From contig OMVI01000014.1 in assembly GCA_900314455.1 (NCBI GenBank), positions 34,924 to 98,923 of the forward strand: 64,000 nucleotides of DNA, given 5' to 3'. Below the pieces are notes generated by a model. The model saw only the letters and a list, made by a program, of their open reading frames with translations. It ran no database searches and was not told the DNA's origin. The position numbers and the translations under genes are program-made. Positions 35,206 through 45,137 of the stretch are shown here, in pieces (position 1 is the first letter of the stretch; each line of letters starts with the position of its first letter). Origin of the DNA: an uncultured Prevotella sp. Lineage in GTDB: Bacteria; Bacteroidota; Bacteroidia; Bacteroidales; Bacteroidaceae.

Positions 35206-36798
35206 ATGAACGAGAAAGAAATACAACGGAGGCGTACATTCGCCATCATCTCACACCCTGACGCCGGTAAGACAACCCTGACTGAGAAGTTCCTGCTCTT
35301 CGGCGGACAGATACAGGTTGCCGGAGCGGTCAAGAACAACAAAATCCGTAAGACGGCAACGTCCGACTGGATGGACATCGAGAAGCAACGTGGAATATCG
35401 GTCTCGACGTCCGTCATGGAATTCGACTACCTGCCTGAGGGACACACGGGTGAACCGTACAAGGTCAACATCCTTGATACTCCGGGTCACCAGGACTTCG
35501 CCGAGGATACCTACCGCACACTGACAGCCGTCGACTCGGCAATTATAGTCGTCGACTCGGCTAAAGGTGTTGAGGCTCAGACACGTAAATTGATGGAGGT
35601 TTGCCGCATGCGCAACACGCCGGTAATCATCTTCATCAACAAGATGGACCGTGAAGGCCGCGACCCTTTCGACCTTCTTGACGAGCTGGAGCAGGAGTTG
35701 AAGATTAAGGTCCGCCCTCTTTCGTGGCCCATCAACCAAGGTTTCCACTTCAAGGGAGTATACAATATTTATGAGAACCAGCTCAATCTCTTCACGCCAG
35801 ACAAGCAACGCGTGACGCAAAAGGTAGCCGTCGATGTCAACTCGGCAGACTTGGATGCGCACATCGGTGAGGATGACGCCGCAAAACTTCGTGAAGACTT
35901 GGAGCTGGTCAATGGTGTTTACCCCGAATTCAACGTCGAGGAATACCGTAACGCTGAGGTCGCGCCGGTCTTCTTTGGTTCCGCGCTCAACAACTTTGGT
36001 GTTCAGGAACTGCTGAACTGTTTCGTTGAGATTGCGCCAAGTCCACGTCCGGTAAAGGCAGAGGAACGTATTGTGGAACCGACGGAGCCGAAATTCACTG
36101 GATTTGTTTTCAAAATAACAGCCAACATAGACCCGAACCACCGTTCCTGCATAGCTTTCTGCAAGGTATGCTCTGGCAAATTCGTCCGCAACACGCCTTA
36201 CCTGCACATCCGTTTGGGCAAAACGGTGCGCTTTTCGTCGCCTACTCAGTTCATGGCACAGCGCAAGAGCACCATCGACGAGGCTTATCCAGGCGACATC
36301 GTTGGTCTTCCCGACAACGGAATCTTCAAGATTGGCGACACGCTGACCGAAGGTGAGCGACTCCACTTCCGTGGATTGCCGTCCTTCTCGCCAGAGTTAT
36401 TCAAGTATATCGAGAATGACGACCCAATGAAGTCTAAGCAGTTCCAAAAGGGTTTGGAACAGTTGATGAACGAGGGTGTAGCCCAGCTGTTCGTCAACCA
36501 GTTCAACAACCGTCGCATCATAGGTACTGTGGGACAGCTTCAGTTTGAAGTCATTCAGTACCGGTTGGAACATGAGTACAACGCAAAATGCCGTTGGGAA
36601 CCTGTCCACTTGTACAAGGCATGCTGGATTGAGGCCGATGATGCACAGGAACTTGACAACTTCAAGAAGCGCAAGTACCAGTACATAGCCAAGGACACTG
36701 AAGGCCGTGATGTATTCCTTGCCGATTCCAGCTACGTTTTGGAAATGGCACAGCAGGATTTCAAGCACATCAAGTTCCACTTCACGTCCGAATTCTAA
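35206..36798 (+). CDS. prfC: Peptide chain release factor 3
   Basis: A 530-residue GTPase that recycles RF1/RF2 after termination. G1 is H-P-D-A-G-K-T-T near residues 18-25, the switch II block is D-T-P-G-H-Q-D-F near 89-96 and N-K-M-D near 144-147, followed by the EF-G-like domains II and III of RF3. The gene starts one base after the rfbD stop codon. Confidence 0.95.
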   Translation: MNEKEIQRRRTFAIISHPDAGKTTLTEKFLLFGGQIQVAGAVKNNKIRKTATSDWMDIEKQRGISVSTSVMEFDYLPEGHTGEPYKVNILDTPGHQDFAEDTYRTLTAVDSAIIVVDSAKGVEAQTRKLMEVCRMRNTPVIIFINKMDREGRDPFDLLDELEQELKIKVRPLSWPINQGFHFKGVYNIYENQLNLFTPDKQRVTQKVAVDVNSADLDAHIGEDDAAKLREDLELVNGVYPEFNVEEYRNAEVAPVFFGSALNNFGVQELLNCFVEIAPSPRPVKAEERIVEPTEPKFTGFVFKITANIDPNHRSCIAFCKVCSGKFVRNTPYLHIRLGKTVRFSSPTQFMAQRKSTIDEAYPGDIVGLPDNGIFKIGDTLTEGERLHFRGLPSFSPELFKYIENDDPMKSKQFQKGLEQLMNEGVAQLFVNQFNNRRIIGTVGQLQFEVIQYRLEHEYNAKCRWEPVHLYKACWIEADDAQELDNFKKRKYQYIAKDTEGRDVFLADSSYVLEMAQQDFKHIKFHFTSEF

Positions 36799-36850
36799 AG
36801 CGGTTGCTTTAGTCGCGAATTTAAGAAAAGTATTTACACAAATATCAAAG

Positions 36851-36974
36851 CTGTCCTTTTGCGTTGCGAAAGGGCAGCTTTTGCGTTATAAAAGGTCAAC
36901 TTTAAGCGTTCAATACTTCATCTTTCGCAAGCCCAAAGTTGCCCTTTTGCGGAGCCGCTGATATTCAATGATTT
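36851..36974 (-). repeat. AAAAGGTCA-type intergenic element, copy 1
   Basis: Read on the minus strand: ATTGAATATCAGCGG, then GCAAAAGGGCAACTTTGGGC, TTGCGAAAG, a gap, AAAGTTGACCTTTTATAACG, CAAAAGCTGCCCTTTCGCA. The element at 63801-63908 has the same blocks in the same order and spacing. The arms AAAAGGTCA and TGACCTTTT are inverted. No reading frame. It occupies the first part of the 36799-37307 gap. Confidence 0.75.
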
Positions 36975-37065
36975 ACAGAGAGCAAAGCGACAATAAGCCC
37001 GAATGAAAATTATTGACACCACAAACCAAAAATTCCTACTGCATTTAGACATCTATACCTCACAC

Positions 37066-37085
37066 TGCAGGGGCGTCCCTTGTGG
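37066..37085. repeat. 20-bp GC-rich repeat shared with 50103-50122
   Basis: TGCAGGGGCGTCCCTTGTGG occurs here and identically at 50103-50122. A small hairpin CGCCTT-GCA-AAGGCG follows. Similar GC-rich scattered motifs occur in many bacterial genomes. The remainder of this gap up to the ald promoter shows no gene. Confidence 0.75.
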
Positions 37086-37242
37086 GCGCCCGGTCGCCTT
37101 GCAAAGGCGAATAATTTATGCCTTTACATTCTCACACCTGTCCAAATGCACCCGGAAACATATATGCCGCTTGTCATTATATCAAAAACACATTCGCTCT
37201 TTCAGAGCATATAACCATAAAAAGTTATTTTATTCTAATATT

Positions 37243-37273
37243 TTTGGCAGTTCCCAAAACTTTCGTAACTTTA
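37243..37273 (+). promoter_or_regulatory. Near-consensus promoter for ald
   Basis: TTTG (37243-37246), 19-base spacer, TAACTTTA (37266-37273), one mismatch in the last base, 34 bases before the ATG. Confidence 0.6.
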
Positions 37274-37307
37274 CAGCGAATAACGAAAACCCTTAAGACG
37301 AAAAGCT

Positions 37308-38420
37308 ATGAAAATTGGAATTCCTAAAGAAATCAAAGACAATGAGAACCGTGTTGGTATGACCCCAGCAGGCGTCAGTGAACTTATCAAGCACGGGCAC
37401 ACCGTCTATGTACAGCACACGGCAGGCGAAGGCAGTGGCTTCAGCGATGAGAAATACGTTGAAGTGGGTGCCGAAATCCTTCCGACAATTGAGGATGTGT
37501 ATGCTCAAAGCGAAATGATTGTAAAGGTGAAGGAGCCTATCGAGCCTGAATATGCCCTCATCCGCAAGGGTCAGGTGGTGTTCACCTACTTCCACTTTGC
37601 ATCCGACCGTCCGCTGACAGATGCGATGCTCAAGAGCGGAGCTACCTGCATAGCATACGAGACGGTGCAGAAGGCCGACAGGAGTCTGCCGTTGCTCGCC
37701 CCGATGAGTGAAGTGGCAGGCCGCATGGCAGCGCAGAACGGCGCCTACTATCTGCAAAAGACGAAAGGCGGCAAAGGCAAACTGATTGGTGGTGTGCCAG
37801 GTGTGAAAGCAGCAAAAGTCCTCGTCCTCGGTGGCGGAACAGTCGGAGAGGCTGCTGCAAGGGTTGCTGCCGGAATGGGAGCTGACGTCACAATAACTGA
37901 CATCTCACTGCCACGGCTGCGTCAACTCGAAATGGAACTGCCGGCAAACGTGCACACTCTGTATTCTTCTACACATAATATAATAAAGGAACTGCCTGAT
38001 ACCGACATCGTAATCGGTTCTGTTCTCGTTCCGGGTGATGCAACTCCAAAGCTCATAACCCGCGACATGCTGAAGCTGATGGAGCCAGGTACGGTTCTCG
38101 TCGACGTAGCCATCGACCAGGGCGGATGCTTCGAGACATCGCACGCAACGACACATACCGACCCTGTATACACCATCGACGGTATCGTCCACTATGCCGT
38201 GGCCAACATTCCGGGAGCTGTGCCGAACACATCGACAACCGCTCTGACGCATGCGACACTCGGCTATGCTGTCGCTCTTGCCGACAAGGGTTGGAAGAAG
38301 GCCGTCGAGGACGACCCGGCACTTGCAAAGGGTGTCAATATGGTTGACGGAAAGGTGACCTTCGAGGCTGTTGCCAAGGTATGGGACCTGCCGTACACGC
38401 CATTGGAAGAAGTACTGTAA
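37308..38420 (+). CDS. ald: Alanine dehydrogenase
   Basis: A 370-residue NAD-dependent enzyme interconverting alanine with pyruvate and ammonia. The start M-K-I-G-I-P-K-E-I-K-D-N-E is the family signature, the Rossmann loop G-G-G-T-V-G near residues 174-179 binds NAD, and the active-site residues fall in the H-T-V-Y-V and Y-F-H-F-A-S blocks. It is monocistronic, with its own promoter and terminator. Confidence 0.95.
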   Translation: MKIGIPKEIKDNENRVGMTPAGVSELIKHGHTVYVQHTAGEGSGFSDEKYVEVGAEILPTIEDVYAQSEMIVKVKEPIEPEYALIRKGQVVFTYFHFASDRPLTDAMLKSGATCIAYETVQKADRSLPLLAPMSEVAGRMAAQNGAYYLQKTKGGKGKLIGGVPGVKAAKVLVLGGGTVGEAAARVAAGMGADVTITDISLPRLRQLEMELPANVHTLYSSTHNIIKELPDTDIVIGSVLVPGDATPKLITRDMLKLMEPGTVLVDVAIDQGGCFETSHATTHTDPVYTIDGIVHYAVANIPGAVPNTSTTALTHATLGYAVALADKGWKKAVEDDPALAKGVNMVDGKVTFEAVAKVWDLPYTPLEEVL

Positions 38421-38445
38421 AGGTGCAGAGATAAGATATTAACAG

Positions 38446-38475
38446 AAAAAACCTCCCCTTCTGGGGAGGCTTTTT
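38446..38475 (+). terminator. Terminator after ald
   Basis: Stem CCTCCCC / GGGGAGG (38452-38458, 38463-38469) with A-run before and U-run after, 25 bases past the ald stop codon. It may also serve the convergent DUF1648 gene. Confidence 0.8.
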
Positions 38476-38508
38476 AGCTCTGTAAACTCATAAAAGTATA
38501 GACGCAGC

Positions 38509-38952
38509 CTACTTTCTGCCGCATCGGTAAATTTTAATAGTATAATAAAAGCCTACTATTATTATAAGGAGTATCAATGCATAAACAATTGCCTGAAACA
38601 GTGGAACATACTGGGCAACGGCTATGTCGACATAAAACAGTAGCAACATGGCGAGGAAATTGGTCCACGCAAGCATGCCGTCGATGTACGGAATTGCCTC
38701 GGGTTCGTGCTTGACCTTGAACGGAAGGTTCACAGCATGGTGCTTTTCGCTCCATACCATCAATGCATAGATGACCACAGAAAGTCCAGCCAGCAACAGT
38801 ATCATCCATGTCTGACCGTACGAATCCATTGTTCCGTCAGCACGCCAATGCGCCGGAATGGCTATCATATCCGTTGAAAAATAGAACACGAGAGATACTA
38901 TAACATTGGTCAATATTATCAGAAACGATAAAATATCGAGTAACTTTTTCAT
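38509..38952 (-). CDS. DUF1648 (SdpI-like) membrane protein
   Basis: A 147-residue protein with four membrane spans (about 7-28, 50-68, 92-109, 113-138). The motif I-P-A-H-W near residues 32-36 before the second span is the DUF1648 hallmark. SdpI of Bacillus gives immunity to a secreted toxin, but most members have no known role. A minus-strand TAACTTTG at 38984-38991 is a likely -7 box. Confidence 0.8.
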   Translation of the reverse strand: MKKLLDILSFLIILTNVIVSLVFYFSTDMIAIPAHWRADGTMDSYGQTWMILLLAGLSVVIYALMVWSEKHHAVNLPFKVKHEPEAIPYIDGMLAWTNFLAMLLLFYVDIAVAQYVPLFQAIVYALILLIIIVGFYYTIKIYRCGRK

Positions 38953-38983
38953 TATTTAAGGCTTAATTAAGTTAATGCATGTG

Positions 38984-38991
38984 CAAAGTTA
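38984..38991 (-). promoter_or_regulatory. -7 box for the DUF1648 gene
   Basis: TAACTTTG on the minus strand, 31 bases before the start codon; no -33 TTTG at the normal spacing. Confidence 0.45.
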
Positions 38992-39064
38992 GCAAAAAAC
39001 TTTGAAATAATAAGTTGTTAAGCGATTAAAAACAATAAATCAAACGTATGAAACAGTTTAATAT

Positions 39065-39096
39065 TTTGGCAGTTTCGCAACTTTCTCGTAACTTTG
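39065..39096 (+). promoter_or_regulatory. Consensus promoter for the SGNH hydrolase
   Basis: TTTG (39065-39068), 20-base spacer, TAACTTTG (39089-39096), 32 bases before the ATG at 39129. Confidence 0.75.
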
Positions 39097-39128
39097 CACT
39101 AAATCATAAATATCGACAGACAGAACAA

Positions 39129-39938
39129 ATGAAAATACGAATTCTGACACTATTCACACTCTTGGTGTTCGCAATTCCTGCACTACCGCAGATGATGGTT
39201 ACTCATCCGTGGAGCGGAAAGCGTGTAGCATACTTCGGAGACTCCATCACTGACCCTAAGAACAAGGCTTCGAAGCAGAAGTATTGGAACTTTCTGCAAG
39301 AGTGGCTGGGCATCACCCCGTATGTCTACGGGCGTAGCGGAAGACAGTGGAACGATATTCCACGGCAGGCCGACTTGCTGCAAAAGGAGCATGGCGACGA
39401 CTTTGACGCCATCATGATATTCATGGGGACGAACGATTTCAATGCCGGCGTGCCCGTGGGGCAATGGTACACGGAGAAGGTGGAAAAGGTCCTGGCTGCC
39501 GTACATGCTCCGAAGGACTCCGTCATGCGTCTTAAGAGGTCGTTTGTGTACTCCGACAGCACTTTCTGCGGGCGCATCAATAAGGCAATGGCTTTGCTTA
39601 AGAAGCGCTGGCCTACAAAGCAGATTGTGGTGTTGACGCCTATTCACCGTGCTTACTTTTATGGTAGCGAAACTAACATACAGCCAACTGAAGAATATCA
39701 AAATAAGTGTGGCGAATATTTCTCTACCTATGTGGAGAAGGTTAAGGAAGTTTCGAATGTCTGGGCTGTACCGGTCATTGACGTAAATGCGACCAGCGGA
39801 CTCTATTCGGTGTTCGATGAGACCGCAGTCAACTATCATAACCTCGCCAACGACCGTCTTCACCCTAACGACCATGGACAGATGAGACTGGCTCGGACAC
39901 TGGAGTATCAGCTTCTTGCGCTTCCATGCGTTTTCTGA
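39129..39938 (+). CDS. Secreted SGNH/GDSL-family hydrolase
   Basis: A 269-residue exported esterase/acetylhydrolase. The signal peptide is M-K-I-R-I-L-T-L...A-L-P-Q. Block I G-D-S-I-T is near residues 37-41 (nucleophile serine), G-R-S-G near 68-71, block III M-G-T-N-D near 96-100 and the catalytic pair D-x-x-H in D-R-L-H-P-N-D near 247-253. Deacetylation of polysaccharides is a common role but the substrate is unknown. A longer frame from 39048 runs through the promoter and is rejected. Confidence 0.9.
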   Translation: MKIRILTLFTLLVFAIPALPQMMVTHPWSGKRVAYFGDSITDPKNKASKQKYWNFLQEWLGITPYVYGRSGRQWNDIPRQADLLQKEHGDDFDAIMIFMGTNDFNAGVPVGQWYTEKVEKVLAAVHAPKDSVMRLKRSFVYSDSTFCGRINKAMALLKKRWPTKQIVVLTPIHRAYFYGSETNIQPTEEYQNKCGEYFSTYVEKVKEVSNVWAVPVIDVNATSGLYSVFDETAVNYHNLANDRLHPNDHGQMRLARTLEYQLLALPCVF

Positions 39939-40040
39939 AACATATATAAGATTGCGTTACAACATAGCACAAAGCGTGTAATTTTAAACAGTAAGTTCAA
40001 TTAAACAGAAACTTCCATGCCGACAAATAAGAACATTGGG

Positions 40041-41525
40041 ATGATAAAAAGGCTATTCGGGATAAACATTCTCTTGTTGGCTGTGTTGCCTTCGTGGTGT
40101 CAGCAGATGCTGTCTCTTGACGATTGCCGCGACCTGGCACTGAAAAACAACAAACAGATTACTATTTCCAAGATGCAGGCTGACGTCGCTAAGGATGTCC
40201 ATCAGGCTGTGAAGACGAAGTTCTTGCCGCGCGTTGACGGTCTCGGAGGCTATCAGCACTTCACCAAGGAGATTTCCTTGCTCAACGACGGACAGAAGGT
40301 TGCGCTCAGCAATTTGGGTACAACGGCAACCGGTTCGCTTACAAGTCAGATGTCAAATATAATCTCCGGACTCGTCAGTCAGGGACTCCTGACTCCCGAC
40401 GCTGCACAGGCGCTGAGCCAGCAGGTGGGAAGCATTACTTCATCGGCTACTACTGCGGGCAACAACATCGGACAAAGCATAACTGACGCGTTCCGTTCCA
40501 ACACGAAGAATGTGTATGCCGGCAACATAACCGTTACCCAACCGATATACATGGGTGGTGCTATCACGGCTGCAAACCGCATGGCTGCCATCAGTGAAGA
40601 CCTGGCACGAAACGACATAGAGGCTCGCCGGCAGAATATTCTGTACTCTGTTGACAACGCATACTGGCTCGTCATATCGCTAAAAAACAAGCAGCAGACT
40701 GCCGAGGACTATCTCAGTCTGACCAAGAAGCTGGACGACGATTTGGCTAAAATGCTCAAAGAAGGCGTCGCTACACGCTCCGACAAACTGAAAGTCGACG
40801 TCAGTGTGAACACGACAGAAATGACTATAAGTCAGCTTAAGAGTGGTGTGAAGGTGGCGAAGATGGCTTTGTGCGAACTCTGCGGGCTCGATATAAACAG
40901 CGATATTACGCTTGCTGATGAGGGACAACGAGGTATTCGTACTTCATACGACCTCACTGCGATGACAGACTCTGACTATCACGGTCGTCCTGAGCTTGCA
41001 ATGATACAGAATACCATAGACATGAGCAAGCAGGCAACGAAACTTGTGCGCTCCGTCTACCTTCCGCACATTGGTCTTACGGGTGGTTTCACGGAGATGA
41101 ACCCTAATCTTTTCAATGGATTTCAGAAGAAGTTCTCTGGCGTTTGGAACGTTGGTGTTGTCCTGCAAGTCCCAATCTGGAACTGGGGGGAAGGCAAATA
41201 CAAAGTCAGAGCTTCCAAGACGGTCACGAGTATAGCTGAGTTGCAACTCGCAGATGCCCGCGACAAGATACACTTGCAGGTCGAACAGAGCCGAATTCAA
41301 ATGGAGGACGCTCAGACAAGACTAAATACAGCTATCAAGAACATGGAGAGTGCCGACGAGAACTTGCGTTGCGCCAACATCGGTTTCAAAGAGGGCGTGA
41401 TGACGGTGACCGACGTTATGAACGCTCAAACGGCTTGGCAGACTGCTGAAAGCCAAAAGATTGATGCCGAAATTGCCGTCAAGATTGCTCAGGCAGCTTA
41501 CAAGAAGGCTCTCGGAAGGTTCTAA
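40041..41525 (+). CDS. TolC-family outer-membrane efflux protein
   Basis: A 494-residue outer-membrane channel with signal peptide M-I-K-R-L-F-G-I-N-I-L-L-L-A-V. It shows the TolC plan: long amphipathic helices rich in Ala/Gln/Lys (E-Q-S-R-I-Q-M-E-D-A-Q-T-R) and two barrel regions. The insert of small residues and glutamine at about 95-155 is longer than usual. An ATG eight codons upstream (40017) would also work; I prefer 40041 because the signal peptide starts there. First gene of the export operon. Confidence 0.9.
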   Translation: MIKRLFGINILLLAVLPSWCQQMLSLDDCRDLALKNNKQITISKMQADVAKDVHQAVKTKFLPRVDGLGGYQHFTKEISLLNDGQKVALSNLGTTATGSLTSQMSNIISGLVSQGLLTPDAAQALSQQVGSITSSATTAGNNIGQSITDAFRSNTKNVYAGNITVTQPIYMGGAITAANRMAAISEDLARNDIEARRQNILYSVDNAYWLVISLKNKQQTAEDYLSLTKKLDDDLAKMLKEGVATRSDKLKVDVSVNTTEMTISQLKSGVKVAKMALCELCGLDINSDITLADEGQRGIRTSYDLTAMTDSDYHGRPELAMIQNTIDMSKQATKLVRSVYLPHIGLTGGFTEMNPNLFNGFQKKFSGVWNVGVVLQVPIWNWGEGKYKVRASKTVTSIAELQLADARDKIHLQVEQSRIQMEDAQTRLNTAIKNMESADENLRCANIGFKEGVMTVTDVMNAQTAWQTAESQKIDAEIAVKIAQAAYKKALGRF

Positions 41526-41611
41526 AACGGCATTGAGTCACACTTTAACTACTGTGGAATATTTTCATCATTCAGTGATATAATTATAACTTACAAATTT
41601 CATTATATAAG

Positions 41612-42598
41612 ATGTCAGCTAAAACACAGCACAATAATATACTACTGGCGGTAGCCGGTTTCACCATCGTCGTTGTCATTGTGGCGGTCATCGGCTTCTT
41701 CACGCTCGACAGAACACCTGAGACGATACAGGGAGAGATGGAAGCCGACGAGTACAGAGTTTCCAGTAAGCTGCCCGGGCGTGTAGTTTCCATCAAGGTA
41801 AGGGAAGGCGACTACGTCCACGTTGGCGACACTTTGGCTATCCTTGAGACTCCGGAGGTCGACGCGCAACAAAAGGCTGCAGAGGCAACGGCGGGCGCTG
41901 CCACTGCCATCAGCGACCTTACAGATGCTCCAACACGCCGGGAGGTCGTCGATGCGGCATATCATGTCTATCAGCAGGCACTTGCTGCAGAGGAGGTTGC
42001 AGGCAAGACATACGGCCGTATGGAACGTTTGAACCAGGAAGGGGTGTCGAGTGCGCAGAAGCGAGACGAGGCCAAGGCTGCTTATGATGTGGCTAAGGCT
42101 GCCACGCAAACGGCAAAGTCGCAGTGGGAACTTGCCAAAAGCGGTGCCCGCGAACAGGAGAAGCGTGCTGCAAAGGAACAATCCAAAGCTGCACGCAGTG
42201 CTGTCGACGTAGTCAAATCGCTTCGTAAGGAGCAGGTGCAGATAGCCACTCAGGAAGGCATTGTTACCGATATCTATCCTAAGGTAGGAGAACTTGTCGG
42301 CATGGGGTCGCCCATTATGACCATCTCACTTATCAATGACATGTGGGGAACCTTCAATGTCAGGGAGGACCAGCTCAACGGCAAGAAGGTCGGAGACACC
42401 TTCAAGGCGTTCATCCCGGCGTTCAACAAGGACATAGAGTTGAAGATTTACTATATCAAGGATGAGGGTTCCTATGCCGTTTGGAAAGCTACGAAGACCA
42501 CAGGGCAGTACGACTTGAAGACCTTTGAGGTCAAAGCGCGTCCTGTCAACAAAGTTGATGGATTGCGGCCGGGAATGTCCCTGATTGTCAAACAGTAA
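41612..42598 (+). CDS. HlyD-family membrane fusion (adaptor) protein
   Basis: A 328-residue periplasmic adaptor with one N-terminal membrane span (about residues 10-33). The lipoyl/barrel-sandwich half-motif G-R-V-V-S-I-K-V-R-E-G-D-Y-V-H-V-G-D near 54-71 and a coiled-coil hairpin at about 90-210 are typical of HlyD/EmrA. It links an inner-membrane pump to TolC. It lies 86 bases after tolC and 74 before the first permease. Confidence 0.92.
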   Translation: MSAKTQHNNILLAVAGFTIVVVIVAVIGFFTLDRTPETIQGEMEADEYRVSSKLPGRVVSIKVREGDYVHVGDTLAILETPEVDAQQKAAEATAGAATAISDLTDAPTRREVVDAAYHVYQQALAAEEVAGKTYGRMERLNQEGVSSAQKRDEAKAAYDVAKAATQTAKSQWELAKSGAREQEKRAAKEQSKAARSAVDVVKSLRKEQVQIATQEGIVTDIYPKVGELVGMGSPIMTISLINDMWGTFNVREDQLNGKKVGDTFKAFIPAFNKDIELKIYYIKDEGSYAVWKATKTTGQYDLKTFEVKARPVNKVDGLRPGMSLIVKQ

Positions 42599-42672
42599 TT
42601 TCATTTATCACATCAGTTACTTTCGGTCACATAAAGAACAGAAGAAACAAACCTAAAATACCAGGAAACAAG

Positions 42673-43845
42673 TTGAAGGAAGTCCTTTTGAGAATACTAA
42701 GAGTCGCCAAGCGCGAGTGCAGTATATTGGCTCACAACCCGATATACCTCTTCAGTATGTTCATAGGTCCGGTCCTCGTGACATTGTTTTTCACTTCTCT
42801 CATGAACGAAGGTGTGCCTACCGACATGCCTTGCGGTGTCGTCGACCTCGACAATACATCGACGACACGAGCCTTGATTCGCCAACTTGATGCTCTTGAA
42901 CAGACCAAAGTCACTGCTTATTATAATAATGTGAACGAGGCAAGGGAGGCCGTTCAGCAGGGAAAAATATTCGCATTCCTCTACATTCCCAAAGGAACGA
43001 CCGACAAACTGCTTGCCAACCGCCAGCCTAAAGTTTCCTTCTACTACAACGGCGTAGTAATGCTTGCAGGCAGCATGATGTACAAAGACCTTACGACAAC
43101 GACTATGCTAGGCTCTGCGGCAGTAGGTGCGACGAAGCTGTCGGCACTCGGCAAGAGCTCACAAGAAGTGAGTGCATTCCTTCAACCCATAGCAATCAAT
43201 CTCCACATGATAGGCAACCCGTGGGCCAACTACAATGTTTACCTAAGCACAATCATGATTCCGGGAGTCATGTTCCTGTTCATCTTCCTCACAACAGCTT
43301 ACTCGATAGGAACAGAACTTAAGTTCAACAGAGCCAAGGAATGGATGTCCATGTCGGGGAACAACATCTGGGTGGCAGTCTTCGGGAAGGTTCTGCCTCA
43401 GTTTCTCATCTTTCTCACCATCATGATGTGCTACTCCTGGTACATCTACGGGCACCTCGGCTTCCCTCACCCGGGCGGAACGCTGAAGATAGTAATGCTC
43501 GCATTCCTCACCGTAGTTTCCGCCGAAGGGTTCGGTATCTTTGCTTTTGGACTCATGCCGAGCCTCCGCATGTCCATGAGTATATGTTCGCTGTGGGCCG
43601 TCGTTGGCTTTTCAGCTGCCGGAGCAACATATCCCGTATTCGCAATGGACACCATGATTGAAGCCGTGGCACAACTTATACCGCTCCGCCACTACTATAT
43701 GATATATCAGATATGCATCTTCAACGGTTTCCCTCTTATCGACGCATTATACAATATAGTTGCTCTCGTCGCCTTCGCGTGCCTTCCCATACTCACATTG
43801 TGGAACATCAAGAAGGCTATGCTTAACTATGTCTACATCCCTTAA
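42673..43845 (+). CDS. ABC-2 type permease, first of two
   Basis: A 390-residue membrane protein of the ABC-2 / YhbS-type exporter permease family: one span near the N-terminus (about 23-43), a large extracytoplasmic domain to about 190, then a bundle of five spans. The start is a TTG (residues L/M-K-E-V-L-L-R-I), the only reasonable one, as the next ATG lies inside the first span. No nucleotide-binding subunit is encoded nearby. The second permease starts three bases after this stop. Confidence 0.88.
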   Translation: MKEVLLRILRVAKRECSILAHNPIYLFSMFIGPVLVTLFFTSLMNEGVPTDMPCGVVDLDNTSTTRALIRQLDALEQTKVTAYYNNVNEAREAVQQGKIFAFLYIPKGTTDKLLANRQPKVSFYYNGVVMLAGSMMYKDLTTTTMLGSAAVGATKLSALGKSSQEVSAFLQPIAINLHMIGNPWANYNVYLSTIMIPGVMFLFIFLTTAYSIGTELKFNRAKEWMSMSGNNIWVAVFGKVLPQFLIFLTIMMCYSWYIYGHLGFPHPGGTLKIVMLAFLTVVSAEGFGIFAFGLMPSLRMSMSICSLWAVVGFSAAGATYPVFAMDTMIEAVAQLIPLRHYYMIYQICIFNGFPLIDALYNIVALVAFACLPILTLWNIKKAMLNYVYIP

Positions 43846-43848
43846 GCC

Positions 43849-45093
43849 ATGAATAAAGACAAAGGATTGCTAAAACAAATAGCCGAAGGTATCAGCGACA
43901 TGTGCTATATCTGGTGGATTGAGATGAAGAACACCTTCAAGGACGAAGGCATGCTTCTCTTCTTCATCGTCGTTCCGCTAGGTTATCCGTTGCTGTATTC
44001 ATGGATTTACAACAACGAAGTTGTGCGCGAAGTACCCGTAGCCATTGTTGACGCAAGCCATAGCAAGCAAAGCCGCGAGTTCATCAATAAGGTTGACGCA
44101 TCGCCGGATACCCGTGTGGCTTACTACTGCAACAATATTGACGAGGCAAAGTCGCTCGTTGGAATGCAGAAGGTCCACGGCGTGCTCTACTTCCCTTCCG
44201 ATTTCGAGAAGGATATAGGACGTGGCGTGCAGACACATGTCGACGTTTACTGCGACATGAGCCTCATGCTGACTTACAAATCGATATATCAGACATCGCA
44301 GGCGGTAGCCCTTGACATGAACTCCGACATCCAAAAGCCCAAGTCGGGCAGCATAACGATACGCGACGAAGAAATAAACACGCAGCCACTTGCCGTCGAC
44401 CGCATCCAAATGTTTAACTCCACGGGAGGCTATGGCAACGCTTTGCTGCCCGCAGTGCTAATCCTTATCCTGCAACAGACGCTTCTTCTGGGTATCGGGC
44501 TCTCCGCAGGAACGGCGCGGGAGAACAACCGTTACAAGGATTTGGTGCCTATAAGCAAACACTATAACGGTATTTTCCGCATCGTTTTGGGCAAGTCTAT
44601 GTGCTACATGATGATATATTGCGTCATGGCAGCATACATAACGCTATGCGTTCCACGCTTCTTCCACTACTCATCGCTTGTCCATGCGACAGATTTACTG
44701 GGACTTATGATACCCTATCTACTGTCCGCCATATTCTTCGGAATGACCCTTTCGTGCCTTGTCCGCTATCGTGAGAACGTCCTGTTGCTAGTCGTCTTCA
44801 CATCCGTGCCATTCCTTTTCCTGAGCGGAATCTCATGGCCGCAAAGCAATATACCGCAGTTCTGGAAGCTTGTCGGCGACCTCATCCCTTCCACTTTCGG
44901 TATCCGTGGCTTCCTGAAGATAAGCAGCATGGGGGCAACACTTCACGACATAGAGCCGGAATACCATGCCTTGTGGATTCAAACACTAGTCTACTTCTTC
45001 ACGGCATGCCTAGTCTACAGATACCAAATCATATCCGCTCGCAAGCACGCGATAGCTCATCTGGAGAGGATTAAGCAGAAACTTGAAAGCTAA
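43849..45093 (+). CDS. ABC-2 type permease, second of two
   Basis: A 414-residue paralogue-like ABC-2 permease with the same plan: first span about 33-52, soluble extracytoplasmic domain 60-200, further spans from about 200 to 395 (including W-P-Q-S-N-I-P near 325-331) and a basic C-terminal helix. With TolC, HlyD and the first permease it forms a drug- or lipid-export route across both membranes. Tight spacing suggests a permease heterodimer. Confidence 0.88.
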   Translation: MNKDKGLLKQIAEGISDMCYIWWIEMKNTFKDEGMLLFFIVVPLGYPLLYSWIYNNEVVREVPVAIVDASHSKQSREFINKVDASPDTRVAYYCNNIDEAKSLVGMQKVHGVLYFPSDFEKDIGRGVQTHVDVYCDMSLMLTYKSIYQTSQAVALDMNSDIQKPKSGSITIRDEEINTQPLAVDRIQMFNSTGGYGNALLPAVLILILQQTLLLGIGLSAGTARENNRYKDLVPISKHYNGIFRIVLGKSMCYMMIYCVMAAYITLCVPRFFHYSSLVHATDLLGLMIPYLLSAIFFGMTLSCLVRYRENVLLLVVFTSVPFLFLSGISWPQSNIPQFWKLVGDLIPSTFGIRGFLKISSMGATLHDIEPEYHALWIQTLVYFFTACLVYRYQIISARKHAIAHLERIKQKLES

Positions 45094-45098
45094 AAAGA

Positions 45099-45128
45099 AA
45101 GGGTGGCAAATCAATCTTTGCCACCCTT
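45099..45128. terminator. Bidirectional terminator between the export operon and mrp
   Basis: A perfect 12-bp stem AAGGGTGGCAAA / TTTGCCACCCTT with a six-base loop between converging genes, six bases past one stop codon and ten from the other. Confidence 0.8.
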
Positions 45129-45137
45129 CATTCTTAT

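Noticed and set aside
35251-36366. 371-residue minus-strand frame opposite prfC
   Set aside because: Antisense of a clear RF3 GTPase; no motif of its own.
39048-39128. 27-codon extension of the SGNH hydrolase
   Set aside because: The stretch contains the promoter; the signal peptide begins at 39129.
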